From: JBFHFS01 sp041583495
GTDB taxonomy: Bacteria; Bacteroidota; Bacteroidia; Bacteroidales; Marinilabiliaceae
Length of the DNA stretch: 64,000 nucleotides
Assembly: GCA_041583495.1 (NCBI GenBank)
Contig: JBFHFS010000022.1
Location: 1-64,000, forward strand
Direction: 5' to 3'
Shown here: positions 28,514-38,049 of the stretch, piece after piece
Numbering within the stretch: the stretch's first letter is position 1
How the letters are laid out: each line of letters starts with the position of its first letter
The notes under the pieces: model-generated
Seen by the model: the letters and a program-made list of their open reading frames with translations, nothing else
Databases searched by the model: none
What the model was told of the DNA's origin: nothing
Translations under genes and position numbers: made by a program

Positions 28514-30118
28514 CTATTGTTTTACAAATTTCCTAATCGTTAAGTTATCCCCGTTTTCTATTCTAATGAAGTAAAGGCCGGGTTTCAGTGCCGAGATGTC
28601 GATCTTGTGTTGATGGCTCATGGCGCTGAGCCCGTTCATAATTTGTTTGCCCTGAATATCCGTAATCCGGTATTTAAAATTCTGTAATACCTGGCTTCTG
28701 ATGGTCAACTTTTCTCCTGCCGGATTGGGGAAAATCTCAAATGCGGTTGATTCGGTGGCCGGAGGCTGAATACTTACGGGCGTATCAGGCAGTTTAAGCT
28801 TGTACAAGCGGTAGGAGTTGTTGTAATAGGCATGAAAGAATAGGTACCCGTTGATCTCCGCGAAATTGCCCGGGTCCGACCCGTAATAGGAATAACCGAT
28901 GTTGTACACCATTTTGGTGCCTTCTTCGGTGCCATCGGTTTGCCAAAGTTCCTGTCCATTGATGCCATCATCGGCTGCGAAGAAAAGAAGACCCGCTGCT
29001 TCGTAGAATTTTTGGGGATAGGAATGCCCGAAGGGGACCCCGCCGGGTTCCACGTTGATGTTTTTTAAAAGATGCGTCCCCGCTTCGGTGCCATCCGAGA
29101 TCCAGAGTTCATCTCCATAGGTGCCGTCGTTGGCTTTAAAAATCAGTTTTCCCTTGTAGCTTATCAGCTGGTCGGGAAAGGAGGAGCCGCTGCTGCCCGG
29201 CCAGATATCCTTTACCAGTTTTACCACACCTGTATTCATGTTATATCCCCAAAGCTCGGCCCCATAATCAACATGGGATGCCCTGAAAAAAATCATCGAG
29301 TCCACCCGGGTCAAATGATAGATGTCGGAGCCAAAAGCGCCCGGATTGATTTCATCGATCATTTCAACACTTCCCGGGATGCCTGTCGACCTTGCCAGCT
29401 CCCTTCCATAACCCTCAAAAGTCATACTGCAATAAAGGGTATCCCCAAAGACCCTTATTCCTAAAGGATCCTTGCCTCCTATTTTTAGGGTGTTGGCGGC
29501 CGTCCCATCGGAACGGTAGAGATTCCCGGGGGTTCCACAATCTTCGGCGGCGAATACCAGGATGCCATTAAAATCGGTCAGTTCATGAGGGTAGGATGCC
29601 CAGTTGTTACAGATGTCTTTCACCATGCCTGTGCCCTCAGAAGTTCCGTTGGAGGCCCACAGTTCAACGCCTATGCCGGGCAGGTAGGCTCTGAAATAAA
29701 CCAGGTTGCCCGAGGGGGTAAGCATATGGGTCGTTTCCATTTTGGCATTGTCCACATCAGCAATCCATTCGGTACCCTCTTCGGTGCCATCGGTTTTGAA
29801 CAGCTGTTCGGTAACACTCAGGCTGTCGGCCAAAAAGAAGAGTTCCTCGTCTAATACCACCAGGCTATGCGGGGATGAGGCTCCGGAAGGATTCAGGTTT
29901 ATCACCTCGTAAGTTCCTGCATCGGTGCCATCGGAGCGCCAGAGTTCAGTGTCAAAATCTGCGTTAAACCCGGTAAAGTAAAAGATGGTGTCCATTACAG
30001 CTGTCGATAGACCTCGTGGAACAAATGTTAATCCGGGCGAGATCATCTCCGGCTCCTGGGCCATATTTAAATGGAAAGCACAGAATAGAAGGGTGGTGAG
30101 AGTAAATATGTTTTTCAT
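28514..30118 (-). CDS. ELWxxDGT-repeat protein with T9SS sorting domain
   Basis: A 534-aa secreted protein: signal peptide to LNMAQ, then about seven beta-propeller-like repeats of the form ELWxSDGTxxGT (for instance ELWRSDGTDAGT, ELWASNGTSEGT, ELWISDGTEAGT, ELWQTDGTEEGT). The C-terminal 75 residues are a type A T9SS sorting domain (FEIFPNPAGEKLTIRS... LKPGLYFIRIENG... RKFVKQ), so it is exported and anchored or released by type IX secretion. Two repeats are degenerate (GRELARSTGIPGS and ELWGYNMNTG). Such proteins have no known enzymatic role; an adhesive or scaffold function is plausible. Confidence 0.88.
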   Translation of the reverse strand: MKNIFTLTTLLFCAFHLNMAQEPEMISPGLTFVPRGLSTAVMDTIFYFTGFNADFDTELWRSDGTDAGTYEVINLNPSGASSPHSLVVLDEELFFLADSLSVTEQLFKTDGTEEGTEWIADVDNAKMETTHMLTPSGNLVYFRAYLPGIGVELWASNGTSEGTGMVKDICNNWASYPHELTDFNGILVFAAEDCGTPGNLYRSDGTAANTLKIGGKDPLGIRVFGDTLYCSMTFEGYGRELARSTGIPGSVEMIDEINPGAFGSDIYHLTRVDSMIFFRASHVDYGAELWGYNMNTGVVKLVKDIWPGSSGSSFPDQLISYKGKLIFKANDGTYGDELWISDGTEAGTHLLKNINVEPGGVPFGHSYPQKFYEAAGLLFFAADDGINGQELWQTDGTEEGTKMVYNIGYSYYGSDPGNFAEINGYLFFHAYYNNSYRLYKLKLPDTPVSIQPPATESTAFEIFPNPAGEKLTIRSQVLQNFKYRITDIQGKQIMNGLSAMSHQHKIDISALKPGLYFIRIENGDNLTIRKFVKQ

Positions 30119-30416
30119 GGCGGGATCTTTTTAGTGGATAAATATTGCGGGCTTTTATTAAGTTACGATATAGGACTTAGATTTGTCAATACTTATTTGG
30201 TGGTTCATCACCACAGTACCAGCGCGTGGTTTAAGGGCGGATATAAATTTGACCTGGCAATAAGTGCCCATGGTTTGGTCCCATTGTTTTTCAACCTTCT
30301 TCTCGGTTAGCTCACAACATTCCTTAACTTTGAAAGAATGATGCCCTTGATCGTCTGAAAAATTAGTAACCTTAATTCAATGAATTGCCTTAGTTTAAAT
30401 TTTAAGGGTCTTGCTT

Positions 30417-30632
30417 ATGCTTTTTTTCCTGGAAAGTTGCACATCCGGACACAACGCTGGATTCGATAAGTCCAATATTATCCATGTTCCGGCTGATGAC
30501 ATGAGGGATGGAGACCCGGGTGAAAGTTTGTTAAGCTATAAGCCCCCGCTTAATCTCTCAAAACAACTTATCTTTAAGGTTCTATCAGCTTCCAGCTGTC
30601 AGCACTTTACACCTTTAACCTCTAACCTCTAA
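30417..30632 (+). pseudogene. decayed sulfatase N-terminal remnant
   Basis: A short frame starts with a lipoprotein-like signal (LFFLESCTSG) followed by KSNIIHVPADDMRDGDPG. This is recognisably the start of an S1 sulfatase (compare PNIIYILADDMGYGELG in the intact gene at 19700) with substitutions at otherwise fixed positions. The formylglycine motif and the rest of the enzyme are gone; the frame runs out into the heptamer repeat at 30614. A remnant of a former sulfatase, possibly removed by the event that placed the repeat and the MFS gene here. Confidence 0.6.
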
Positions 30633-30654
30633 CTTCTAACCTCTAACTTCTAAT
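30614..30654. repeat. heptamer tandem repeat, TAACCTC/TAACTTC
   Basis: Five to six tandem 7-bp units alternate between TAACCTC and TAACTTC and end 9 bp before the MFS start codon. Just upstream is an AGCTTCCAGCT segment of the same pyrimidine character. Similar strand-biased sequence is seen at 38050-38400, suggesting one family of low-complexity intergenic repeats in this genome. Confidence 0.75.
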
Positions 30655-30663
30655 TATTTGCCA

Positions 30664-32052
30664 ATGTCGTGGACTCAACAGCAACGCTCCATACTGGGTG
30701 TCGTGGCCATTACCTCTTTTATGGCGACCTTTTTAATCTCTTCGGTCAACATTGCACTTCCCGCTATTGAAGCTGAGTTTGATTTGGATGCGGTGACTCT
30801 GAGTTGGGTGGTGACCTCCTTTCTTCTCTCTACGGCCATGTTTCTGCTGCCGGTGGGCCGATGGGGCGACTTAACGGGTATCAGGCGGTTGTTTAAGTGG
30901 GGGGTCGTGTTATTTACCCTTGCCTCATTGCTCTGTAGCTTTGCGGGTTCGGGGTTTTGGCTTATTGTTTTTCGTTTTGTTCAGGGTATAGGAGGAGCGC
31001 TCACCAGTACCACCGGACCGGCCATTTTGGTCTCCTCCTTTTCGCCCCAAAATAGGGGCCGGGTGTTGGGGATATCTGTGGCGGCGGTCTACATAGGCCT
31101 GGCTATGGGCCCCTTTGCAGGCGGATTCCTTACTCAACTGATGGGGTGGCGCTCTATCTTTTGGGTTTCCTCAGCTCTGGGTGGACTCACCATCTTAAGT
31201 GCGTTTCTCTTTTTAGGAAGCGATCTCGCTGTGGTGGCCAAAGAGGAGCGAAAGATCGATTTGAAGGGGACGCTCTTTTATATGGTTGGGTTGTTGGCTT
31301 TGGTCTACGGATCCGCGCGTATCCCGGACCCATTGGGGTGGCTGTTGATGGGCGGCGGGGCTTTGGCTCTTCTGGCTTTTTGGCTCTTCGAAAGCCGGTC
31401 GGGATGGCCGGTTTTTAATACTCAGTTGTTTACGCGTAACCGGCTCTTTGCTTTTTCAAACCTGGCGGCTCTGATTAATTACAGTGCTACCTTTGCCATC
31501 GTATTTCTGCTGAGCCTTTATCTTCAAAAGATTCAGTCGTTTTCACCGCGGCAGGCGGGCTCTATCCTGATCGCCCAACCGGTGATGATGGCTTTATTTT
31601 CGCCTTTCGCGGGCTGGCTCTCCGACCGGGTTCAGCCGCGGTATCTCGCTTCCATGGGAATGTCTATGTGTTCCATTGGGTTGGTGGCTTTTGCCTTTCT
31701 CTCGCAGACTTCACCCGTGTGGCTCATTGTTGCCCTGTTGGTGTGGCAGGGGTTGGGGTTCGCATTTTTCTCCTCACCCAATATGAACACCATCATGAGC
31801 TCCGTCGAAAAAAGTCAGTACGGCCAGGCCTCAGGGTCTGCCGCCACCATGCGGGTGGTGGGGCAGATGGTGAGTATGATCGTGGCGACCCTCTTTTTTT
31901 CCTGGCTGTTTGGGGCCCAAAAGGTGGATGAAGTTCAAGCGCCTCTTTTTCTGAAAGCAATGAGGTGGGCCTTTTTGAGTTTTTCGGCCATAGGCATAGC
32001 GGGCATCTATTTCTCATTTAATCGCGGACGTATCAACCGTTCTGAAAATTGA
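30664..32052 (+). CDS. MFS drug exporter, DHA2 (EmrB/QacA) type
   Basis: Proton-driven exporter in the inner membrane, about 462 aa with roughly 14 hydrophobic segments. The first helix carries SSVNIALPAIEAEF, the DHA2 motif with VNIALP, followed by WVVTSFLLSTAMFLLPVGRWGDLTGIRR (loop 2-3 motif). FRFVQGIGGALTSTTGPAIL is the motif C region. ATG 30664 is preferred to the TTG at 30658. The gene stands alone between a degraded sulfatase fragment and a convergent DUF4412-like gene. Substrate unknown; a role in drug or metabolite efflux is generic for the family. Confidence 0.88.
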   Translation: MSWTQQQRSILGVVAITSFMATFLISSVNIALPAIEAEFDLDAVTLSWVVTSFLLSTAMFLLPVGRWGDLTGIRRLFKWGVVLFTLASLLCSFAGSGFWLIVFRFVQGIGGALTSTTGPAILVSSFSPQNRGRVLGISVAAVYIGLAMGPFAGGFLTQLMGWRSIFWVSSALGGLTILSAFLFLGSDLAVVAKEERKIDLKGTLFYMVGLLALVYGSARIPDPLGWLLMGGGALALLAFWLFESRSGWPVFNTQLFTRNRLFAFSNLAALINYSATFAIVFLLSLYLQKIQSFSPRQAGSILIAQPVMMALFSPFAGWLSDRVQPRYLASMGMSMCSIGLVAFAFLSQTSPVWLIVALLVWQGLGFAFFSSPNMNTIMSSVEKSQYGQASGSAATMRVVGQMVSMIVATLFFSWLFGAQKVDEVQAPLFLKAMRWAFLSFSAIGIAGIYFSFNRGRINRSEN

Positions 32053-32147
32053 AATGAAGCCATCAGGCTGCCTTCCCTGAGCGTAAGCGTGTTGGTTCAG
32101 CCCGGAAGCAGTTGGCGGGCTTTTGTTGAGAGATCTGTCTTCGGAAG

Positions 32148-33131
32148 TTACTTCTCTTCGGTTTGCATGTTGATGCTCCCCAGGTTCATGATCTCATACT
32201 CCTTTACCGAGAATGTCTGGCTGGTACTTTCGTTAATTTCGGTCACCTGCATGGTGCTTATCTCACCCGTCTTAAGATCCTTGTGATTGCTTTCCATCAG
32301 GAAGCCATTGTACAACCCGCCGGTAAACATCGACGACTGAAAAATGGAGGCGTAAACATCCCGGCTACTTCCTTTTATCTTTTTGGTGATCCAGAATTGA
32401 GAGAGATTTTCTTCATCTGAAAATTCGTACTCTTCGCAGGGGTAACCCAGGATATTTTTGGTCCGTCCGGTCTTTTTAACATTGGGATGGACGTAGTCTA
32501 TTTCGGCCGTTTCTACTTCCTCTTCTTCATTCTCCAGATCCTTCCAGGTTTCCTGGTCGGTGAGATTGCCCATTCCAAAGGCAATGCCCGATTTTTTGCC
32601 GTTTTCGTCCGATAGGATGAGCGTAACATTGTTGGTGAAGTCCATCAGGAACAAACCGGTGCCGGGGGCATTGTTGTTTTTTGGTTCTCCCGATAGAAAC
32701 TCATAGGCAAAGTTGGGCTCGCCGGGGGTGGCATAGGTCACAATCTCCCCTTCGTTGGTCGTTTTCCCATTTTTGTTTTGCGTTTGGAAATGCATCTTAA
32801 GCATGAAGGTAAAATGGTAACTGTCGGCCATATTAACAGGCTCGGACGAAACGCCCATCTTCCCCAGAATGTTCGACATGCGGCGCTGCTGTTTTTCTTC
32901 GGAAGTTAATACCTTCCCGGTCGAATCTGTTTCCTGATTTCCTTCCAGTACCTTATCAAAGCCTTCATCAATTTTCTCGTCAATTTTCTCGTTAGCCCTC
33001 TCCTCTGCCTTTTGTTCTATCTTTTCAGAGGCTTTTTTGGTTAATTTCTCAAGAAATTTCTGACCAGATGAGGGAACTGAAACAGATAAACATAATAAAA
33101 TAATCGCTATGAATGTGAGTCGCTTTTTCAT
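32148..33131 (-). CDS. secreted DUF4412-like protein
   Basis: About 327 aa. The start is ATG 33131, giving a standard signal (MKKRLTFIAIILLCLSVSVPSSGQ); the longer frame to 33179 adds an unlikely tail. A strongly charged helical stretch rich in EK (KKASEKIEQKAEERANEKIDEKIDEGF) comes next, then a beta-rich domain with the NILGYPCEEYEF motif that resembles DUF4412. A polyacidic run (NEEEEVETAE) sits mid-protein. Function is unknown; the DUF4412 call rests on the short motif and general shape. Confidence 0.6.
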   Translation of the reverse strand: MKKRLTFIAIILLCLSVSVPSSGQKFLEKLTKKASEKIEQKAEERANEKIDEKIDEGFDKVLEGNQETDSTGKVLTSEEKQQRRMSNILGKMGVSSEPVNMADSYHFTFMLKMHFQTQNKNGKTTNEGEIVTYATPGEPNFAYEFLSGEPKNNNAPGTGLFLMDFTNNVTLILSDENGKKSGIAFGMGNLTDQETWKDLENEEEEVETAEIDYVHPNVKKTGRTKNILGYPCEEYEFSDEENLSQFWITKKIKGSSRDVYASIFQSSMFTGGLYNGFLMESNHKDLKTGEISTMQVTEINESTSQTFSVKEYEIMNLGSINMQTEEK

Positions 33132-33343
33132 AATCGTTGTTTTAGTGATAATCAAATAATTACAGCTGGATGTGAACAAATAATTATGAGACTAATGACA
33201 AAAAATACCACAATTATGACCTGAAGTCAATAGTTTCAATCCAAAAATTCGGATTCTGGTTCCTGAATAACTTTTGAAAAACCCAAGCCAAAATCTTAAG
33301 GTCTTTAGCTTGCGGGGATCGATGGATTAGAGAATCATAGGCC

Positions 33344-35335
33344 CTAATTTTTAAAAAATTTATAAAGACTACTGGCCCCTGTTTCCCCGTTAACCCTCAC
33401 AAAATAGATGCCTTTGGGAAGGCTGGCAATGGAAATGGGTTGTTTTACCTGATCCGCATTTAGGGTTTTGAGTAAAATGCCTGATACGGAATATATTATG
33501 GCCGACTCGATGGGTTCTCCTCCCTGGATTTGAATCCAGTCGGTGGCAGGGTTGGGGAAGAGACGTATGGCTGTTTTCTCCATCGGGCGGATTCCGCTGC
33601 TGATGGCGAACTCAGCCAGGGCCTGGATGTCTTCCGAAAGCCCTGCGAGAGTGAACAGCAAGGTGTTGTCCTGAGGTGTGAGCTCGGTTTTGTATTCTAC
33701 CCCGTTTAGGGCAAAAGAGACCACCTGGTAATTGGTTAGGGGAGTGAGGGTGAATAGATGACTTGCCCCTGGCAGAAGGCGGGTTAAACCGGAGGGCTCT
33801 ATGATGCCGCCCATATCGCCAACAACCGAGCTGGAAACGGTGTAATAAAGCGTTTCGTAAGCGCCTATCTCGACCAGCTCCTTAATAATTCTGGAATCCC
33901 CATCCAGATCAGTGGTGAAAAATGGTAATCCCGTTACATCGGGCATTCCGGCATCCAGCAGGGCGGAGTTGAGTCCTACATGGTAATCGGCATTCAGTGC
34001 TTGCTCCAGTTCAACAGCCTGGGGCAGCCCTATGAAGTCTATGGGATTCACAAAGTGTGGATGATTTCCTGAACCCTCATTGGTGCTTTCCAGGGTAATC
34101 AGGTTGGTGATGCCCGGGGCTGCCAGGAAATTTTCTATGGCCGAATATTTTACAAGGGTGGTTTCGTCAATCCGGTCAAATTGAAGATTGGACTCATAGG
34201 GTGTTTGGTTCCCCCAAATAACGGTGTTAATAATCTCCCCACCCTGATCCGCAAAAAGACCTGCTCCACCGTCCGACTGGTTGGCCACTATCGTGTTGTT
34301 CACCACCAGACCATTACCCTGGATGTGAATGCCACCTCCATTTCCGCCGGCAATATTGTTGGTTATGAGGTTGTTGGCGGAGATGCCCCCATTCAGAAAT
34401 CCAACACCACCAGCTTTATTTACCGATGCATTCCCGACGATTACAGAATGGTGGATCCTTCCCACCAGATCGGTTGAGGATTCAATGAAGATACCCCCAC
34501 CTTTTCCTTGTAGGGTTGGCGTTTCTTGCCCGGCATTGTTGTTATAGATTACCGAATATTGAACCTCTCCACCCAGGTTGAGCATCACTCCGCCACCGTT
34601 GTTGTTAGCGGTATTGTTATAGATTTGGCATCCTTTGATGAGACCACCCTTGAAAAGATAGGCCCCGCCACCATCCACTTCGGCTGTGTTTTGCCGGATG
34701 TGACAGTTTTCTATCATTCCTCCCTCGTGGATGTGCAGGCCTCCTCCCCGCCTGGAATAGGGAAGATAGTCTGTATTGGACGCTGTGCTGTTGCCATGGG
34801 TGATGATCAAATCTTTAAGAACAGCCGTGTTGTCGGTGCCAAGTGGAAAGAAAACCACATGGTAACTGTTGTCGGAGTCATCGTTTTCAACGCCAATGTC
34901 ACCACTGAGAATGGTGGCATTGCCCTCCTCGAAGAGGTCGGAAGGCCGCTCCTCCAGGGTGGATTCCGTTCCTGAGAAGCCCCCGATGACCGTCACCCCA
35001 TTGGCGGGGATAAACGACCGGCATCGTTCTTCGAAGGGAGGAATAGTCCCATCGATAAAGGGATTGTGACACACGGTGGGGAGATAAGTGCCACCCGCCA
35101 CCCAGATCTCTCCCCCATTGTAAAATGCCGCCGTATCGATGGCCGCTTGAAGGTCGAAGGTGGCAGTTTCCCATGTGTTATGAGAGGTGGAGGTGGCGAA
35201 AGCAATACCTCCCCCGGCCTCTGTTTTAACCATTATCCGCACCTGTGAAAGGGCTGATAGCGGGAAGGAAAACAGGATTGCTCCGATAAATATTAGGGGG
35301 AGATGTTTTCTTATATGATAGTAGAATTGGGTCAT
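33344..35335 (-). CDS. T9SS-secreted right-handed beta-helix protein (copy A)
   Basis: About 663 aa. ATG 35335 gives the signal peptide ending ALSQ. The body has PbH1-type parallel beta-helix repeats full of N/G-rich turns (NNTANNNGGGVMLN, NNIAGGNGGGIHIQGNG). It is followed by an InlB-like or bacterial repeat domain (GGIIEPSGLTRLLPGASHLFTLTP) and a C-terminal T9SS type A sorting domain (IRLFPNPATDWIQIQG... LPKGIYFVRV). The opening segment (FDLQAAIDTAAFYNGGEIWVAGGTYLP) is typical of surface polysaccharide-binding or adhesin beta-helices. It is a tandem paralogue of 35686-37680. No lyase catalytic triad is evident. Confidence 0.85.
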   Translation of the reverse strand: MTQFYYHIRKHLPLIFIGAILFSFPLSALSQVRIMVKTEAGGGIAFATSTSHNTWETATFDLQAAIDTAAFYNGGEIWVAGGTYLPTVCHNPFIDGTIPPFEERCRSFIPANGVTVIGGFSGTESTLEERPSDLFEEGNATILSGDIGVENDDSDNSYHVVFFPLGTDNTAVLKDLIITHGNSTASNTDYLPYSRRGGGLHIHEGGMIENCHIRQNTAEVDGGGAYLFKGGLIKGCQIYNNTANNNGGGVMLNLGGEVQYSVIYNNNAGQETPTLQGKGGGIFIESSTDLVGRIHHSVIVGNASVNKAGGVGFLNGGISANNLITNNIAGGNGGGIHIQGNGLVVNNTIVANQSDGGAGLFADQGGEIINTVIWGNQTPYESNLQFDRIDETTLVKYSAIENFLAAPGITNLITLESTNEGSGNHPHFVNPIDFIGLPQAVELEQALNADYHVGLNSALLDAGMPDVTGLPFFTTDLDGDSRIIKELVEIGAYETLYYTVSSSVVGDMGGIIEPSGLTRLLPGASHLFTLTPLTNYQVVSFALNGVEYKTELTPQDNTLLFTLAGLSEDIQALAEFAISSGIRPMEKTAIRLFPNPATDWIQIQGGEPIESAIIYSVSGILLKTLNADQVKQPISIASLPKGIYFVRVNGETGASSLYKFFKN

Positions 35336-35629
35336 AAGATTTAAGATTTTATAAAGGTGATTGAAGGGTGATTTGTCAGGAATAAAAAAAAGAGCAAAGC
35401 TTGTCGTAAAGGCCAAAATCACTAAAAACGAGCCGGCTTATTGAATCAATAAGATTGGATGTTCGAAGAGTTCGTGCATGTTTTCATAGCCATCATTCAT
35501 TTGGTTTTGGGCATTAAAGGATCAGGTTGAATTACATTCAATAAACAGTCAAATAACAATGATTCCATCAGAATAGTTCTGTAAGTTAGAATAAATAAAC
35601 GTTTCATGGAATGACGAATGGGGGAATAA

Positions 35630-35659
35630 AAAAGGCTGAACCATCCGGTTCAGCCTTTT
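35630..35659 (-). terminator. bidirectional hairpin terminator after beta-helix copy B
   Basis: AAAAGGCTGAACC (35630-35642) pairs perfectly with GGTTCAGCCTTTT (35647-35659) around a 4-nt loop. Read on the minus strand it starts 26 bp after the stop of the gene at 35686-37680 and ends in TTTTTT, a good intrinsic terminator. It would separate the two paralogues into independent transcripts. Confidence 0.85.
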
Positions 35660-35685
35660 GGGATGTTAAAACCCAATGTGTTACT

Positions 35686-37680
35686 CTATTTTTTAATCAA
35701 TTTTTGAATCACTTTGTCCCCATTCTCCAGGGTGATAAAAACAAAATATAGGCCTTTCGGAAGAGATGTTATGGTGATGGTTTGTTTTAATTCATCAGAA
35801 TTAAGTGTTTTCAGTAACTTTCCCGATAAAGAGAATATCTCAGCCGAATAGAGTTGATCCCCTTCAATTTGGATATTATCGGTGGCAGGGTTGGGGTAGA
35901 GACGCAAGCCGGATGCCTCGGCTTTTTGGATACCGCTGCTGACCGCAAACTCAGCGATGGCTTCAATGTCTTCCGATAGGTCGGCAAGCGTATACAGAAA
36001 GGCGGTCTCCTGGGGGGTGAGTTCAGTCTTATATTCAATTCCGTTTAAGGTAAACGAGGCCACCTGATGGTTTACTTCCGGGGTGAGCGTGAATTGGTGA
36101 CTGGCCCCTGGAAGGAGACGGGTGACGCCTGATGGTTCCAGTATCCCCCCCATCTCTTCGACCACCGAACTGGTTATCGTATAGTAGAGCGTTTCATAAG
36201 CACCAATGTCAATAACGCCCTGGATTATCCTGGGGTTGCCATTCAGATCTGTTTCGGGGATCAGAAGGTCCGTTACATCAGGCGTGCCGGCATCCAGAAG
36301 AGCCGATTCCAGACCAATTTGGTAGTCGGCATTTTGGACCTCTTCCAATTGACTGGCATCACCTGGAAGTCCGGTGAAACTCACCGGATTTAAAAACACA
36401 GGATGAATGCCTTCGCCACTGTTGTCACTGCTCAGGTTAATGATGTTGGTAAGCCCGGTGCCTTCCTCGAAGTTTTCGATGGCGGTAAAGTCTGCCAGGG
36501 TTGTTTCATTTTTCCTGAAAAATTGAACGTTGGTCGAGTAGGGGGTGGCGTTTCCCCAGATCACCGTATTTTTTATTTCCCCTCCGTTGTCTGCGTAAAG
36601 GCCTGCACCGTTATCTGCCCTGTTGGCAACCACCGTGTTGTTCAATAACCAGCCGTCAGCCTGCAGGTGAATCCCCCCGCCATTTCCCTCGGTTTGATTG
36701 TTGACAATCAGGTTGTTGGTTACGTATCCACCGTTAAAGATGCCCACGCCTCCTCCTTTGCTGCCTGAGCTGTTTGCAAAGATAACTGAGTAGTTGAGGG
36801 TGCTGGGATTACTCTCCGGGTCCGATTCAACAAAAACGCCACCCCCTTTACTGGTTGCATAGTTGTTGTAAACGGTCGAATAGCTAACTCGTCCGCCCAG
36901 GTATGCTTCGACGCCGCCACCATTTTCGCCGGCTCTGTTTCCGTAAATCCTGCATTTTGAAAGCACCCCGCCTTTATACAAATAAGCGCCTCCGCCAAGG
37001 GTGGCTCCGTAATTGTCGGTTAAGATGCAGTTCTCTATAAACCCCCCTCCGCGCGTTTGAACACCTCCACCTCGTTTGGTATAAGGAGTATAGTTGAGGT
37101 CGGTTTCGTCGTCGGGGTGATCCTTCCCATTGGCATTGCCATGGGCAATGATGAGGCCTTTAAAAATGGCGGTATTGTTGGTTCCAATGGGGCAAAAAAC
37201 CACATGATAACTGTTGTCTGTGCTGTCACCAGGCAGGCCAAGGTCTCCGCTCAGAATGGTGGCATTTTCCCCCTCGAAAAGGTTGGCTGGCCTATCTTCA
37301 CGGCTCTCTTCTGTGCCCATAAAACCCCCAACGACAATAACGCCGTTTTTGGGGACGAACGATCTATTTCGGTCATCTTCGGGGGGGACGGTTCCATCAA
37401 TGTATGGGTTGTGAAAAATCGTGGGGAGATAGGTGCCTCCGGCGACCCAAATTTCTCCGCCTCCTTCAATGGCGACCGAATCAATGGCCGCCTGAAGATC
37501 AAAAGTGGCTGTTGCCCAGCTGGCATGATCTGCGCTATGGGTAAAGGCAACCCCTCCATCTGCTTCTGTCTTTACCATTACCTGAACCTGGCTTATACCT
37601 GGGATTGCAATCAGAGAAAGGATGAAAAGGGTTAAAAATATGGGGACATGTCTTTTTAGTAATATGTAGAGTTTTATCAT
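35686..37680 (-). CDS. T9SS-secreted right-handed beta-helix protein (copy B)
   Basis: A 664-aa paralogue of the gene at 33344-35335, with the same order: signal peptide (ending PGISQ), PbH1-type beta-helix (NNQTEGNGGGIHLQADG, RAGENGGGVEAYLGG), the GGILEPSGVTRLLPGASHQFTLTP domain and a T9SS sorting domain (LRLYPNPATDNIQIEG... LPKGLYFVFI). Most of the length aligns by eye, including FDLQAAID, GGEIWVAGGTYLPT, NATILSGD and NSYHVVF. The central helix turns have diverged more than the ends, as expected if the exposed face is under different selection. A hairpin terminator follows at 35630-35659. Role: surface adhesin or glycan-binding protein, inferred. Confidence 0.85.
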   Translation of the reverse strand: MIKLYILLKRHVPIFLTLFILSLIAIPGISQVQVMVKTEADGGVAFTHSADHASWATATFDLQAAIDSVAIEGGGEIWVAGGTYLPTIFHNPYIDGTVPPEDDRNRSFVPKNGVIVVGGFMGTEESREDRPANLFEGENATILSGDLGLPGDSTDNSYHVVFCPIGTNNTAIFKGLIIAHGNANGKDHPDDETDLNYTPYTKRGGGVQTRGGGFIENCILTDNYGATLGGGAYLYKGGVLSKCRIYGNRAGENGGGVEAYLGGRVSYSTVYNNYATSKGGGVFVESDPESNPSTLNYSVIFANSSGSKGGGVGIFNGGYVTNNLIVNNQTEGNGGGIHLQADGWLLNNTVVANRADNGAGLYADNGGEIKNTVIWGNATPYSTNVQFFRKNETTLADFTAIENFEEGTGLTNIINLSSDNSGEGIHPVFLNPVSFTGLPGDASQLEEVQNADYQIGLESALLDAGTPDVTDLLIPETDLNGNPRIIQGVIDIGAYETLYYTITSSVVEEMGGILEPSGVTRLLPGASHQFTLTPEVNHQVASFTLNGIEYKTELTPQETAFLYTLADLSEDIEAIAEFAVSSGIQKAEASGLRLYPNPATDNIQIEGDQLYSAEIFSLSGKLLKTLNSDELKQTITITSLPKGLYFVFITLENGDKVIQKLIKK

Positions 37681-38049
37681 GGGTTAAAGTTGTTTGTGTG
37701 ATACCTGTGTTTCTAAACTTTGCGCAGCAAGATGGGAAAAATTACCATTCCTTTGATGATGTTTTTTACGGAGGGGGGGATATAAGGTTTGGATTATTGT
37801 TTTGTGTAGACATAGTGTATTTTATCTTTCTTTTGAAAAGAAAGACCAGGCAACGAACATTTTGGGCTGTTGGACAGGATTCTGAATTTCGATTTCGGTG
37901 TTGGATGGCTCCCTTAAAGGCCGGAACCGTGTGTTGTTGCTGACGCGGGGAGGTAAACTGTTTTGCAGGCATGCAGAGGACGGCCCCGGAGGCCTGAAAA
38001 CTGACTGGGAGAGGATGTTTGGGAATCGGGAATTTACTTATTCCCTTTC
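37681..38049. other. intergenic region between beta-helix copy B and the polypyrimidine repeat
   Basis: No gene is recognised. Frames at 37698-37943 and 37766-38059 have no recognisable product and overlap each other. It should contain the promoter for beta-helix copy B, but I see no clear TAnnTTTG box. The repeat begins at about 38050. Confidence 0.45.
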
